Virus record (IMG/VR): IMGVR_UViG_3300036852_000356
Coordinates: 1-48,600 of that record
Direction: 5' to 3' (one strand)
Source: a virus
Length of the DNA stretch: 48,600 nt
Shown here: piece after piece, positions 30,463-39,552 of the stretch
Layout: the number at the start of each line of letters is the position of its first letter
How positions within the stretch are numbered: the first letter of the stretch is position 1
Translations under genes and position numbers: made by a program
Notes under the pieces: model-generated
Told to the model about the DNA's origin: nothing
The model's input: the letters and a program-made list of their open reading frames with translations, nothing else
Databases searched by the model: none

Positions 30463-30578
30463 TACCGCTTCTCCTTCGCGAACGCCCGGTACTCAGGCGT
30501 CTTGTGGATGGCGCGGAACAGCTCGTCCATCGTCCAGCCCTCTGCGCAGGCAAGCCGGACGATCGTCAGGAGAAGCAC
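30462..30578 (-). CDS. Micro-protein, 38 aa
   Basis: GTG 30578 shares its first base with the upstream TAG (TAGTG), with AGGAGG eight bases before. The product begins MLLLTIVRLACAEGW and continues MDELFRAIHKTPEYRAF. The end matches its place in a tightly coupled chain: TAATG with the next gene. A small virion assembly factor is possible. Confidence 0.55.
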   Translation of the reverse strand: MLLLTIVRLACAEGWTMDELFRAIHKTPEYRAFAKEKR

Positions 30579-32005
30579 TACATCACCCTCCTGATCGTGG
30601 TCGGCCGGCGGGAGATCCGGGACAGCCGGACCACGTCCCCGGTGTGGGGGGCGTTGTAGAACCAGCCGTTGCCGGCGTAGATGCCGATGTGGCCACGGCC
30701 TGAGCCGTGGTCCCAGAACACCAGGTCGCCCGGCCGGGCGTCGGCGAGGGAGCGCACGGCCTGGCCGACCCGGGCCTGCGCGAACGACGTGCGGGGCAGG
30801 TTGACGCCGAGCTGCCGGTAGACGAGCTGGGTGTACCCGGAGCAGTCCAGGCCGGTGCGCGGGTCGGAGCCGCCCCATCGGTACGGGATGCCGAGGTAGC
30901 GGCGGGCGAGCGAGATGGCCTTCAGGTTCCCGCCACCGCCCGCGTCGGCGAACACGGTGGAAGAGCCGTATTGGTCCATCGTGCGCGGGATCGTCGACTC
31001 CCCGGACAGGGTGGCGGTCTCGCCCGGCTTGGCGGTGGAGTCCTGGCCGAGGGCGGCGCGGAGCTCCGAGTACGGGTCGGCGCCCGGTTCCGCGTCGGCG
31101 TGCTCCCCGTCGATCAGCGCCCGGGTCACCTGGTCGGCTTTCAGCGCGTACAGGGCTTGCGCGCGGGGGGTCTGCTGCCAGGCGGGCAGGCGGCGCAGCT
31201 GGGAGCGGAACAGCCCCGGCTGGCCGAGCGACTGCGCCATCAGCTCCCCGAACCGGGTGTCATCCGGGTCCGGCTCCGCTCCCAGCTCTTGCGTGTACAC
31301 GTCCCGGAGGACGCCGGCGTGCTGGTTGTAGGTCATACCTTGGGCGAGCCACGGGTACAGGCCGCGGGAGATCCCTTCCAGCTGGGCGTTCGCCGTCGGC
31401 TCGTCCAAGCTTGTCCACTGCTCGGCGGTCTGCCGGGTCATGGGGACGCCGTGCTCGGCGGCCAACTGCTCGACCCGCTGCGAGGAGAGGCCGACAGCCA
31501 TCGGCGCGACCAGCGAGGTGATGCCGGCCATGGTGGCGGTGCCGGCGGCCAGCCGGCCCACGTAGTCGGTGACGGCCGGGTCGTCCGGAGGGGTGCCGGC
31601 CAGGGCGGCGATCTGCGACTGCAGCTCCGCCCGGTAGGCTTCCCCGCTCACCGGGTCGGCGAGGCGTGCCCGGCGGTCGGTGACCTCCGCGAACGCGCCC
31701 GAAGAGCGGACCTCGGCCTCGAACTGGTCGGGCTCCATGCCGTGGTGGACGGCACGGTGCAGCAGCGTGGAGATCTCCGGGTCGAACTCCAACCACGAGT
31801 CGTCCTCGGCGAGGTTCCCGCCGATCGCGGCGGCCTGCGGCTCCGTCTGGGCCACATCGGCGACACCCGCGTCCGCCGAGGTCAAAGGTAGGTCCGCCTC
31901 GGAGCCTGGCGGCAGCGGCACCTCATGCTCAAGAAGGCCCGGCCCAACGAGCACGCGATGCATGTCAGCGCCACTCGTGTTCTCATCGAGGAGGGGCTTG
32001 GGCAT
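30578..32005 (-). CDS. Virion-associated NlpC/P60 peptidoglycan hydrolase, 475 aa
   Basis: The C-terminal 115 residues are an NlpC/P60 cysteine peptidase: GIPYRWGGSDPRTGLDCSGY with the catalytic Cys388, GRGHIGIY with His439, and the third-position His454 (APHTGD). Such enzymes cut peptide stems of the cell wall. Residues 1-350 are helical and disordered and would tie it to the virion. ATG 32005 behind GGGAGGG is chosen over the longer frame to 32470, which is a shadow of the next gene. Its place between giant protein and scaffold suggests wall penetration during DNA entry rather than lysis. GTGTACAC at 31293-31300. Confidence 0.85.
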   Translation of the reverse strand: MPKPLLDENTSGADMHRVLVGPGLLEHEVPLPPGSEADLPLTSADAGVADVAQTEPQAAAIGGNLAEDDSWLEFDPEISTLLHRAVHHGMEPDQFEAEVRSSGAFAEVTDRRARLADPVSGEAYRAELQSQIAALAGTPPDDPAVTDYVGRLAAGTATMAGITSLVAPMAVGLSSQRVEQLAAEHGVPMTRQTAEQWTSLDEPTANAQLEGISRGLYPWLAQGMTYNQHAGVLRDVYTQELGAEPDPDDTRFGELMAQSLGQPGLFRSQLRRLPAWQQTPRAQALYALKADQVTRALIDGEHADAEPGADPYSELRAALGQDSTAKPGETATLSGESTIPRTMDQYGSSTVFADAGGGGNLKAISLARRYLGIPYRWGGSDPRTGLDCSGYTQLVYRQLGVNLPRTSFAQARVGQAVRSLADARPGDLVFWDHGSGRGHIGIYAGNGWFYNAPHTGDVVRLSRISRRPTTIRRVM

Positions 32006-32006
32006 G

Positions 32007-32465
32007 TCAGACCCTCCCGAAGATCTGGGCGATGGCGAGCATGTACTGGGCGCGCATCTCCCGGGCCTTGTCGGTGGAGGCGAACTCGGGGCGGGCGCGC
32101 AACCAGCGGCCGAACGCGGCCTCCGACATGCGGCTGCGCATCGCCATCTCCGACCACCGCTCCGCCTTCGGGTAGTTCTCCCCGTACCAGGCGCGCACCT
32201 GGCCCGCGTAGCCGCCCAGGATCGACTCGGGCGTGAACGGGCCGACCAGGTTCGCGCCCAACTGCTTGCCCTGGTTGCCGACCAGGACACGGATGTCCGC
32301 GGGGGACAACGGCTGCGGACCGCTCGGCCCTGCGGCGCCGCCGGCGGCCAGGGCGGCGCCGATGTTGAACGCGGGGACGCCGCCGGGCAGGCCGCCGCCC
32401 GGTGTCGGCGCGGGCGGCTTCGGCTTGACCGGGGTGCCGCGCTGCTCGTCGATGGGGATCGGCAT
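32007..32465 (-). CDS. Virion-region protein, 152 aa
   Basis: ATG 32465. A Pro/Gly-rich disordered N-terminal half (KPKPPAPTPGGGLPGG) is followed by a helical C-terminal part (LVGNQGKQLGANLVG, YGENYPKAERWSEMAM). No known domain. It lies between the giant protein and the NlpC/P60 protein and is probably a small internal virion component. Confidence 0.65.
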   Translation of the reverse strand: MPIPIDEQRGTPVKPKPPAPTPGGGLPGGVPAFNIGAALAAGGAAGPSGPQPLSPADIRVLVGNQGKQLGANLVGPFTPESILGGYAGQVRAWYGENYPKAERWSEMAMRSRMSEAAFGRWLRARPEFASTDKAREMRAQYMLAIAQIFGRV

Positions 32466-32471
32466 GTCACA

Positions 32472-35400
32472 TCACCTGAACGATCCGAAGATGAAGCGCC
32501 GGTAGAGGTCTTCGCCGATCAACGGCTCGTCGGCGGTGCCGATGATCCTGCCCCAGTCGTCCAGGGCCTCGTCGAAGCTGGGGGACTGCTGGCGGTAGAG
32601 GTCCAGCCAGGACACGAAGGCGTCGAAGATGGGCCTGCCCGCACGCGAGTCGATCCCCGCCGGCCTGCCGTCCTTGTTGGTGGAGACCGCGGCGAGGGCC
32701 TGCTGGACCTGCTGGTAGGCATGGGCGACGTTGGCCCAGTCGTCGCCGGGGAGCTGCTGCTGCGCGTACGCGCGCGCGAACGGCGCCCACTCGTTCTCCC
32801 GCTGCCACTCCTGATCGAGGCCGTTGGCCTTGGCGAGCTGCCACGTCCACTGCTGGAAGCCCTCACGAATCGCCGTGGCCTCCCGGCTGCTGGGGGCGAG
32901 GTGGTGCTCGCGGATGTACGCGCGCACCTGGTCGTCGTTGGCGTTGACAATGTCCCAGTAGTCCCGGGTGCGCCCGTCGGTCTGCAACCCGGCCTTCTGC
33001 CGCTGGAAGTCGGTCAGCCACGAGGGCGGGTTGGAAGCCCACTTCTTCACCTGGCGGTCCTGCTGCTCCCGGTCGCCCATGCCGAACAGCACCGCTTCCG
33101 GGCCCGGCATGCCCTCCGGTGCGGCGAACTCGTTCTTCAGCTTCCGGGCGGCCTCGTACAAGGGGCCACGCTCCGCCTTCGGCACGCTGTGCGCCTGCGC
33201 GTAGATGCCATCCAGCTTGTCCAGGTACGGGTTGAGCACCGTGTCGAAGTAGTCGCGCACCTCGGCGTCCACGCCGGATCCGGTCGTGCTGAAAAACCGG
33301 GTGCCGTACTTGTCGAACAGGGTGCGGCGGACCTCCCGCAGGGCGGCGAAGTCGATCTCGTCCTCCAAGGGCGAGTCGTTCACCAGGTCGGAGATGACCT
33401 TCACGTTGTTGGCGAAGTCGGCGGCGACGCTCTGCTCGAACGTCTCCCGGCCCTCGCCTTTCGCCCTGGCCGAGTCGCCCAGCTGCAGGTCGAACTGGAC
33501 CGCCCAGGTCGGGTTGGCCTGGCGCAGCCGGCCGATCTGCGCCGCGCGGGCGTTGCCGGCCTCGATGACCGCGCCGTAGTTGGCCAGCCGCTCCGCCGCC
33601 GTCGACCCCGCCTCGGCGACTCCCACCCGGTAGTCATGCTGGATCTGCTGGTAGTCGACCGCGCCGGCGGCGAACGTCTCCCACTGCTCCGGGGTGAGCC
33701 GCTCCCTGGCGCCCGAGCGGACCTGCTCCCAGTACACCTTCAGGCTGAAGCCGCCCTTCGGGTCGGTCGGCCGGGGCACCTCCGGGTCGGTGGTCGACTT
33801 GCCGACGAGGTAGGAGCTGAGCTCCGGGTGGGCTTCGATGAAGTCGTCGTAGGCCTGCTTGCGCTCCGGGGAGTCCTTCGGGATCGCGTTCAACCGCTCG
33901 AAGAAGCCCGCCGCCTCCTTCGCATTCGGCCAGTAGTAGCTTGGTTGCGCGGGCAACAACACGCCGGTGCCGGCGCGGAGCAGGTAAAAGTGGCGGCCCA
34001 TCGACTCCGCCTCGCGCAGGAACGCCGAGAACGCGGCGGTCTTCTCCGGGCCCTCCTGCATCCGGCCGATCCGGGCGAGGGTGCCGGTGCCAGAGTCCTT
34101 CGCCTCCTTCGCGTCGATCACCCGCATCCCGTCGATGATCGCGCCGTCCCAGAGGGTCTGCTGGTAGCGGGAGGAGAACAGCTCCCACGGGGGCGCCTGC
34201 TTCGTCAGCCCCCACCAGGCGCGGCCCATCCACGCCGGACCCAACTGCACCTCCGGGCCGAACGGGGTCAACCAGTCGAACGTGGCCTTGAGCGGGCCGG
34301 GCTTGGAGAACTGCTCCCGGATCGTGGGCAGCTGGGTGAGCGCGGCCAGGGTGATCGGGGACAGGCCGGGGGCGCCGTTGCCGAAGATGTTGAAGTTCCG
34401 CAAGGCCACGTCGGTGCGCATCGGTACGCCGAGCACGTGCGAGGCAAGGGCGTCCAGGCCGGGGAAGCGCGTAGCCCACTCGCCCCGGTCGTTCTTGAAG
34501 ATCAGCCCGCTCTCTTCGGCGGCGTCAAACATCAGCTGGCCGCGGCGGGCGAGGGCGGCCTGGCCGAGACCGAAGCCGCCGTGCTTGGCGGGCAAGTCGA
34601 CCAGCCACCGCTGCGCGACCTCCTGCCACGCGTTCACGAACGGCATCATGCCCCTGAGCTGCTGGGCGAGGCTTGAGCGTTCGCCGAGCTCGTACAGCAG
34701 CATCTTCGTCTGCCGCACGGCCCACTCCGATGCCAGCGACTCGGCGCGCTCGGCGGGCACGCCGAGGCCGCGCAACCGGCGGAACTCGCCGGCGGCGAAC
34801 TGCCGGTACGCCGGCGCCCGCGAGAGGTAGGAGGTCGGCTTGCCGCCCAAGTAGTCGAACATCGTGTTGATGACGCCGCCGGTCGGGGTGGGCATGCCGT
34901 GCCAGGCGAACCCGCGGCCCTTCACAAAATTCGGCTTGGCCGCGTCGGGCAGGGCGTCGAGGTAGCGGGGCAGCTCCTCGTCGCTCAAGCCGACGCGGAC
35001 GCCCAAGCCCTTCCCACCGCGGCGCGTGTACACGTTGACGTTGAGGGCGCCTTCGAGTTCGAGGCGCAGCTCGTGGGGGATCCGCTTGCCCGCGGAGGCG
35101 AGGCTCCTGGCCTGCTCGACGAGCAGCTGGGTGCGCTGGGGCAGATCGCCGCCGTAGCGGGCGGCCAGGTAGTCGTCGAGGGGCTGGCGGAGCTCCCCCT
35201 CCCGGATCATGCCCAGGAGGGTCTGGTCGCCGCGGGTCTTGTCGCGGAGCCGGTCGGCGAAGGTGCGCACCCACTCCTGCCGGTAGCGGTCCAGCTCCTC
35301 CGCCGTCGCCGCCTCGCGGGCGAGGCGCTTGGACTCCGGGTGCAGGACCGCCTCCACCGACAGCTGCATGTGCTTCCAGGCTTCCTGGCCGTCGGGGTGG

Positions 35401-38400
35401 CCGCGCAGCCATCGGACCGTGGCCGCCACCGCCTCCTCACCCTCGCCGTGGGCGGCCATCGCCTCGGCGTAGAAGCGGATCTCCGGCGCGCCGGCGAGCT
35501 GGCGCAGCTCCCCCCGCCACGCCTGCGTGTACCCGGGCATGCCCTTGCGGACCTTCATCGGCTTCGGCGCCCGGTCGAACAGGTGCCTCGTGTAGGCGAC
35601 CATGACCTCGTCGGGCACGTCGGCGAACCTGGCGAAGTCGCCTTCCGACGCCATCGCGCGCATCCACTCGCCCGGGTGGAACACGCTTGAGGCAAGGCCG
35701 GCGGCGGCCATGCGGACCTGCTCCTCGCCGACCACGCGCATCGGCCAGCCGCCCCGCAGGAGCACCGCCGGGGTCCACACGTTCGTCATCAGCAGGTTGA
35801 CCGCCCTGGTCGTGGCCAGCCACGTCTTCGGCACCACGGCGACACCGCCGGCGCCTAAACGCGCAACCTTGGCCAAGTGTCCGGGGCGCACACCGAACCG
35901 CTCGGCCACGGCGGCGACCGTGGAGTCCTCAAGATCACCCTTGGCCACGTCCTGCAACCGGTTGCGGGCGCGCACGGGCAGGCGGCGCAGGTCCCGGGCG
36001 GCGCGCCAGTCGGGCAGCGGGATCTCGTTGACCAGCTCCGAGGTGATGTGGGCCTGGCCGAACGGCACCTGGTCGCCCATCCACGGCTTGCGCGACATCC
36101 ACCGCTCAGCGCCGTCGAAGTCACCCGCCCAGTACAAGCTCTCCGAGTTGTCGCCCCACATGCGCAGGATCTCGTTGGAGTACTCCGGGTGCAGGGTCTT
36201 CGCCCGCTTCACCACCAGCGCGACAGCGGCTTTCGTGTCGGTCGGGCCGGTCGCACGCAGGTAGTGGTCGATCGCGGCGTCGAGGGTCTTGCGGTCCACG
36301 TCGAGGGCCTGGCCGAGCCGCTCCAACACGGTCACACCCTGGGTCTTGTCCGTGATCGAGATCGCGTCGCCGGAGCGGGGCAGCATCTCGAACGCGGCGC
36401 GCATCCCCGCCTTGCGGTTGTACGCCCAGGACAGGGTGCGCATCAGCGGGTTGCGGGCGCCGAACTGGTCGCGGGCCTGCCACAGGGCGTGCTGGCGGGA
36501 CAGGCCGTTGCGTTCGAGCAGGCCGGCCCGCTCGCCTTCGAGCGTGGACAGGTTGCGCTCGAGGTCGCCGATCTGCTGGTCGAACACGCCCGGCCTGGCC
36601 GTGCGCTCACCGTACAGCTCACCCAGGCGGGTCCTTGTCCGCTCGAGGTGGCCGTCCACGGTCGCCAGCGCCGCCTTCGCGTCGTCGGGCAGCTTGCCGA
36701 GCACGCGGGCCTGGGCACCCTCCCCGCTTCGGAACAGCACGTCGGCCAGGGTCGTGCCCTCCGTGCGCGTGTAGCGAACCGGGAGCAGGGCGCCCTCCCG
36801 GGGGGTGGCGATGCGGCGGGCCGGCTCGGGGACAGCACGCTTCACCTCCTGCCGCCACTTGCCGAGCAGGGTGAGCTCCGGGACGGTGCGGACTTCGAAT
36901 CCGGTCGGCGCGGCGTCCCGGTCGCGAAGCAGGTCGCCCTGCTGGCGGGTCAGCGCCGACACCTTGTCGCGAACCTCCGGGGTCTGGTCGACGCCTTTGA
37001 GCCGCTCGATCTCGTCGGTGTTGTGGGCAAGCCGCGCGTCGATCTCGTACAGTTCGAAACCGGGCACGCTGCCGCGGAAGCCGGCGACGAACAGGTCCCG
37101 GATCCGCTCCGGGTCGCGCTCATCGGCGATGCGGGCGGCCATCGGGCCGGGCAGCCGGAACCGGTCGGCCAGGACCGCCGCGGAGGTCTCCTCCGCCATC
37201 GCCCGGAACGCTTTGAGCGCGCCCGGGGTGGAGGCCAGCGACTCCGGGGTTTGCGCCATCACCTGATAGGTGAGCTGCGCCACCCTGCTCTTGGGCAGGT
37301 CGGGCGGGCCGGCGTCCAGGATGCGCGTGGCCCGGGAGGGCAGGCTCGCGCCGGTGACGGCCTCCCCGGCGGGGATCCTGCGGGCCGCCCTCGCGCCGGC
37401 GCCCACCCGGGAGCCGACGAGGATCGGGTCGGCGTACCAGGCGGCGCCGAGCTCGAACAGCGCCGACGCCTGGCCGAAGTGCGGGTCGGCCGGGTCGACG
37501 CCGGCGATCTCGGCCAACGTGCCGCCGAGGCCGCGGACCTGCGCCCGATGCCAGGCGTCGGAGATCGACGGGAAGCCGCGCCACGGCGCCCCTTCCACGG
37601 TGACCGCGCCCTGCGGGCCGCCGCGGACCAGGGGGCCGCGGGCGCCCGGCGGGTTCACCTTCACCGAGTTCAGCACCTCGGCGAGGGGGACGAGGTACTG
37701 GCCGGCGAAGCCGAGCGGCCGGGAGACGACATGCTGCCACGCCCAGTCCAGCGGCGTGAACAGCTTGCCCGGGTGGAAGCCGCCCTGGGAGAGACCGTGG
37801 GTGTGGGAGACGGCCAGGCGGTCGGCTTCGAGCTCGTCGCGGGGGGCGAAGCCGAGCAGGTCTTGGTGGGCGCGGCCGGCGACACCACCGGTCGCCTTGC
37901 CCAGCAACCCCGGGTCCTGGTTCTCCGCGATCCGGGCCATGACCTCGTCCAGGGACGGGATGCCGCGCTGGTGGAGCTCCTCGCCGTCGAACGCCTCGTA
38001 GGCGGTGAACCAGCCGGCGATGTCCAGCGGGTGCAGGTGGTCGTCGAGCATCGCGGTGAGCGCGCCCCGCTCCTGCTCGCTCAAGCTCGGCGAGGTACGC
38101 GCGAACGTGCGCAACTGCTTGCGCGCGGCGTCCTCGCCGAGGTCGTCGGCCGGGGCGGTGGTGAGGTAGTTGGCCAGCCACGTGCCGTGACGCAGCCGGC
38201 CGCGGCGGTCCCGGAACGCCTCCTCCACCACGGCTGAGGCGGTCGGGAACGCCTCCGCCGCCTGCGGGCCGGCCAGCTCGCCTAGAGCCGCCGCCCGGTT
38301 CATCGTCATCAGCCGGTTCTGCTCGCCAGCGGTCTGGTCGTCGACCTGACCGAACTTCAGGCTCCCCGGCGGCGGGCCAGCCGTGGAAGCACGACGGGAC

Positions 38401-38888
38401 TCGTAGCCGGACAGGCTCCGATCCGGCTCCACCGGCGTGGGCGGCAGGGGGGCGCGCTCCCCCGCCCGGTAGGCGCCCAGCGCCCGCTGCTCCGCCAGCC
38501 GCCGAGTGACCTCCTCCTGCAGCGGCGCCGTCCGCTCCAACAGCAGGCCGAGGCGGCGCTCATCCAAGGACGCGGTGGCGAGGTCGTGGATGAGGGAGAA
38601 CGGGGCGCGGTCCAGCGACCAGGAGCCCATCGCGGTCTCGTAGCGGCGAGCCAGCCAATCCGCCATGGTCTCCCCGGTCGGGGTCGGCCGGGCCAGCCAG
38701 GGCAGCGGCTCCGCCTGGGTGCGCGCCGCCTGATAGCCGGCCAGGCCCGGCGGGGTGTTCCAGCTCGCCCGCTCCCCCGCCCGGAACGAGGCCATCGCCT
38801 CGTCGCCGGCGACACGCCGTTTCTTGCGGGGCACGCCCGGCCGGGGCGGCGTGTACACGCCGCCGCCGGTGTCGGGCTGGAAGGGCAC
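32472..38888 (-). CDS. Giant virion protein, 2138 aa (ejection/internal protein candidate)
   Basis: GTG 38888, directly after the previous stop. Disordered N-terminal 170 residues carry two FRAGERA/YRAGERA-type repeats (about 35-41 and 140-146). The remainder is long and mainly helical, with amphipathic stretches in the middle and the last 500 residues coiled. I see no polymerase, hydrolase or tape-measure signature: no long hydrophobic tape-measure repeat, and no T7/N4 RNA polymerase motifs such as K...YG. Its position after portal, its size and the apparent lack of a long tail suggest an internal protein ejected with the DNA, as the large internal proteins of short-tailed phages are. GTGTACAC at 35026-35033 and 38852-38859. 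Confidence 0.7.
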   Translation of the reverse strand: MPFQPDTGGGVYTPPRPGVPRKKRRVAGDEAMASFRAGERASWNTPPGLAGYQAARTQAEPLPWLARPTPTGETMADWLARRYETAMGSWSLDRAPFSLIHDLATASLDERRLGLLLERTAPLQEEVTRRLAEQRALGAYRAGERAPLPPTPVEPDRSLSGYESRRASTAGPPPGSLKFGQVDDQTAGEQNRLMTMNRAAALGELAGPQAAEAFPTASAVVEEAFRDRRGRLRHGTWLANYLTTAPADDLGEDAARKQLRTFARTSPSLSEQERGALTAMLDDHLHPLDIAGWFTAYEAFDGEELHQRGIPSLDEVMARIAENQDPGLLGKATGGVAGRAHQDLLGFAPRDELEADRLAVSHTHGLSQGGFHPGKLFTPLDWAWQHVVSRPLGFAGQYLVPLAEVLNSVKVNPPGARGPLVRGGPQGAVTVEGAPWRGFPSISDAWHRAQVRGLGGTLAEIAGVDPADPHFGQASALFELGAAWYADPILVGSRVGAGARAARRIPAGEAVTGASLPSRATRILDAGPPDLPKSRVAQLTYQVMAQTPESLASTPGALKAFRAMAEETSAAVLADRFRLPGPMAARIADERDPERIRDLFVAGFRGSVPGFELYEIDARLAHNTDEIERLKGVDQTPEVRDKVSALTRQQGDLLRDRDAAPTGFEVRTVPELTLLGKWRQEVKRAVPEPARRIATPREGALLPVRYTRTEGTTLADVLFRSGEGAQARVLGKLPDDAKAALATVDGHLERTRTRLGELYGERTARPGVFDQQIGDLERNLSTLEGERAGLLERNGLSRQHALWQARDQFGARNPLMRTLSWAYNRKAGMRAAFEMLPRSGDAISITDKTQGVTVLERLGQALDVDRKTLDAAIDHYLRATGPTDTKAAVALVVKRAKTLHPEYSNEILRMWGDNSESLYWAGDFDGAERWMSRKPWMGDQVPFGQAHITSELVNEIPLPDWRAARDLRRLPVRARNRLQDVAKGDLEDSTVAAVAERFGVRPGHLAKVARLGAGGVAVVPKTWLATTRAVNLLMTNVWTPAVLLRGGWPMRVVGEEQVRMAAAGLASSVFHPGEWMRAMASEGDFARFADVPDEVMVAYTRHLFDRAPKPMKVRKGMPGYTQAWRGELRQLAGAPEIRFYAEAMAAHGEGEEAVAATVRWLRGHPDGQEAWKHMQLSVEAVLHPESKRLAREAATAEELDRYRQEWVRTFADRLRDKTRGDQTLLGMIREGELRQPLDDYLAARYGGDLPQRTQLLVEQARSLASAGKRIPHELRLELEGALNVNVYTRRGGKGLGVRVGLSDEELPRYLDALPDAAKPNFVKGRGFAWHGMPTPTGGVINTMFDYLGGKPTSYLSRAPAYRQFAAGEFRRLRGLGVPAERAESLASEWAVRQTKMLLYELGERSSLAQQLRGMMPFVNAWQEVAQRWLVDLPAKHGGFGLGQAALARRGQLMFDAAEESGLIFKNDRGEWATRFPGLDALASHVLGVPMRTDVALRNFNIFGNGAPGLSPITLAALTQLPTIREQFSKPGPLKATFDWLTPFGPEVQLGPAWMGRAWWGLTKQAPPWELFSSRYQQTLWDGAIIDGMRVIDAKEAKDSGTGTLARIGRMQEGPEKTAAFSAFLREAESMGRHFYLLRAGTGVLLPAQPSYYWPNAKEAAGFFERLNAIPKDSPERKQAYDDFIEAHPELSSYLVGKSTTDPEVPRPTDPKGGFSLKVYWEQVRSGARERLTPEQWETFAAGAVDYQQIQHDYRVGVAEAGSTAAERLANYGAVIEAGNARAAQIGRLRQANPTWAVQFDLQLGDSARAKGEGRETFEQSVAADFANNVKVISDLVNDSPLEDEIDFAALREVRRTLFDKYGTRFFSTTGSGVDAEVRDYFDTVLNPYLDKLDGIYAQAHSVPKAERGPLYEAARKLKNEFAAPEGMPGPEAVLFGMGDREQQDRQVKKWASNPPSWLTDFQRQKAGLQTDGRTRDYWDIVNANDDQVRAYIREHHLAPSSREATAIREGFQQWTWQLAKANGLDQEWQRENEWAPFARAYAQQQLPGDDWANVAHAYQQVQQALAAVSTNKDGRPAGIDSRAGRPIFDAFVSWLDLYRQQSPSFDEALDDWGRIIGTADEPLIGEDLYRRFIFGSFR

Positions 38889-39404
38889 CTACTCCACCGG
38901 CCTCGGACCCATGTACGCGGCGGGCGGCACCTCGCGGCTGTGCAGGTGCAAGGCGATCTCGCTCATCACCTCGGCGAGGGTGCGGATCCCCTCGGTCGCG
39001 TCGGGGAGGCTGGCGAGCTCGTGCAGGTCCGGCAGCCACTCCATCACCGCGTCCATGTCGGCGGCGCCGTAGGCGTCCAGCACGCTGGGCTGGATGGGCG
39101 GCAGCGGCGGCAGCACCGGCTCCTCGTTCCCAGCCTCGATGGTGGGCAGCTGGGAGGGGGACACCGTGCCGCCCGCGCGCGGGGGCGCGCCGCCACGGGA
39201 CAGGGGCGCGCCCTGCTGCAAGCCGAGAAGCTCACTTCGCTGCCCGTACGGTGCTTCCACGCCGGTGGTCGGCGCGCCCGTGATCGGGGTCGACTTCGGG
39301 CCGAGACCGGACCCGGTCGTCATGTCGGTGCGGGTGGACGCCGCGCCGATGCCGGGCACCCGGGGCCGGTAGTCCGGCTGCTGCGCGCCACCCCTACCCG
39401 CCAT
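38889..39404 (-). CDS. Virion-region protein, 171 aa
   Basis: ATG 39404; it overlaps the small gene upstream by 11 bases and ends adjacent to the giant gene. The first 110 residues are disordered and rich in Gly, Pro and Ser; the last 60 are an acidic helical domain (DMDAVMEWLPDLHELASL). A small head component linking portal and the giant protein is possible. No named family. Confidence 0.65.
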   Translation of the reverse strand: MAGRGGAQQPDYRPRVPGIGAASTRTDMTTGSGLGPKSTPITGAPTTGVEAPYGQRSELLGLQQGAPLSRGGAPPRAGGTVSPSQLPTIEAGNEEPVLPPLPPIQPSVLDAYGAADMDAVMEWLPDLHELASLPDATEGIRTLAEVMSEIALHLHSREVPPAAYMGPRPVE

Positions 39405-39552
39405 CGGGCCAGCCGATCTCTTGGAGCGCGCACACCTCGGCGTCGGTCAGGCCGTCGTCGCGCATCAGCACCATGGCCATGTGGAAGGCACGCTCGTCCA
39501 ACATCGGATAGCCGTCCGGGCCGACAGCGAGCGGGACGCGGTAGCCGCTCAT
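39394..39552 (-). CDS. Small protein after portal, 52 aa
   Basis: ATG 39552 overlaps the portal stop (ATGA). The product begins MSGYRVPLAVGPDGYPMLDE and ends in a short helix with MAMVLMRDDGLTDAEV. The coupling and clean start/stop support it. Function unknown. Confidence 0.6.
   Translation of the reverse strand: MSGYRVPLAVGPDGYPMLDERAFHMAMVLMRDDGLTDAEVCALQEIGWPDGG

Noticed and set aside
31680-34676. 998-codon plus-strand open frame
   Set aside because: Antisense to the giant protein and NlpC/P60 genes; composition is that of a GC-rich shadow frame without a start signal.
32472-38888. Virion RNA polymerase like N4 vRNAP
   Set aside because: The size and capsid family prompted the idea, but no T7/N4-type polymerase motif is visible in the translated sequence.
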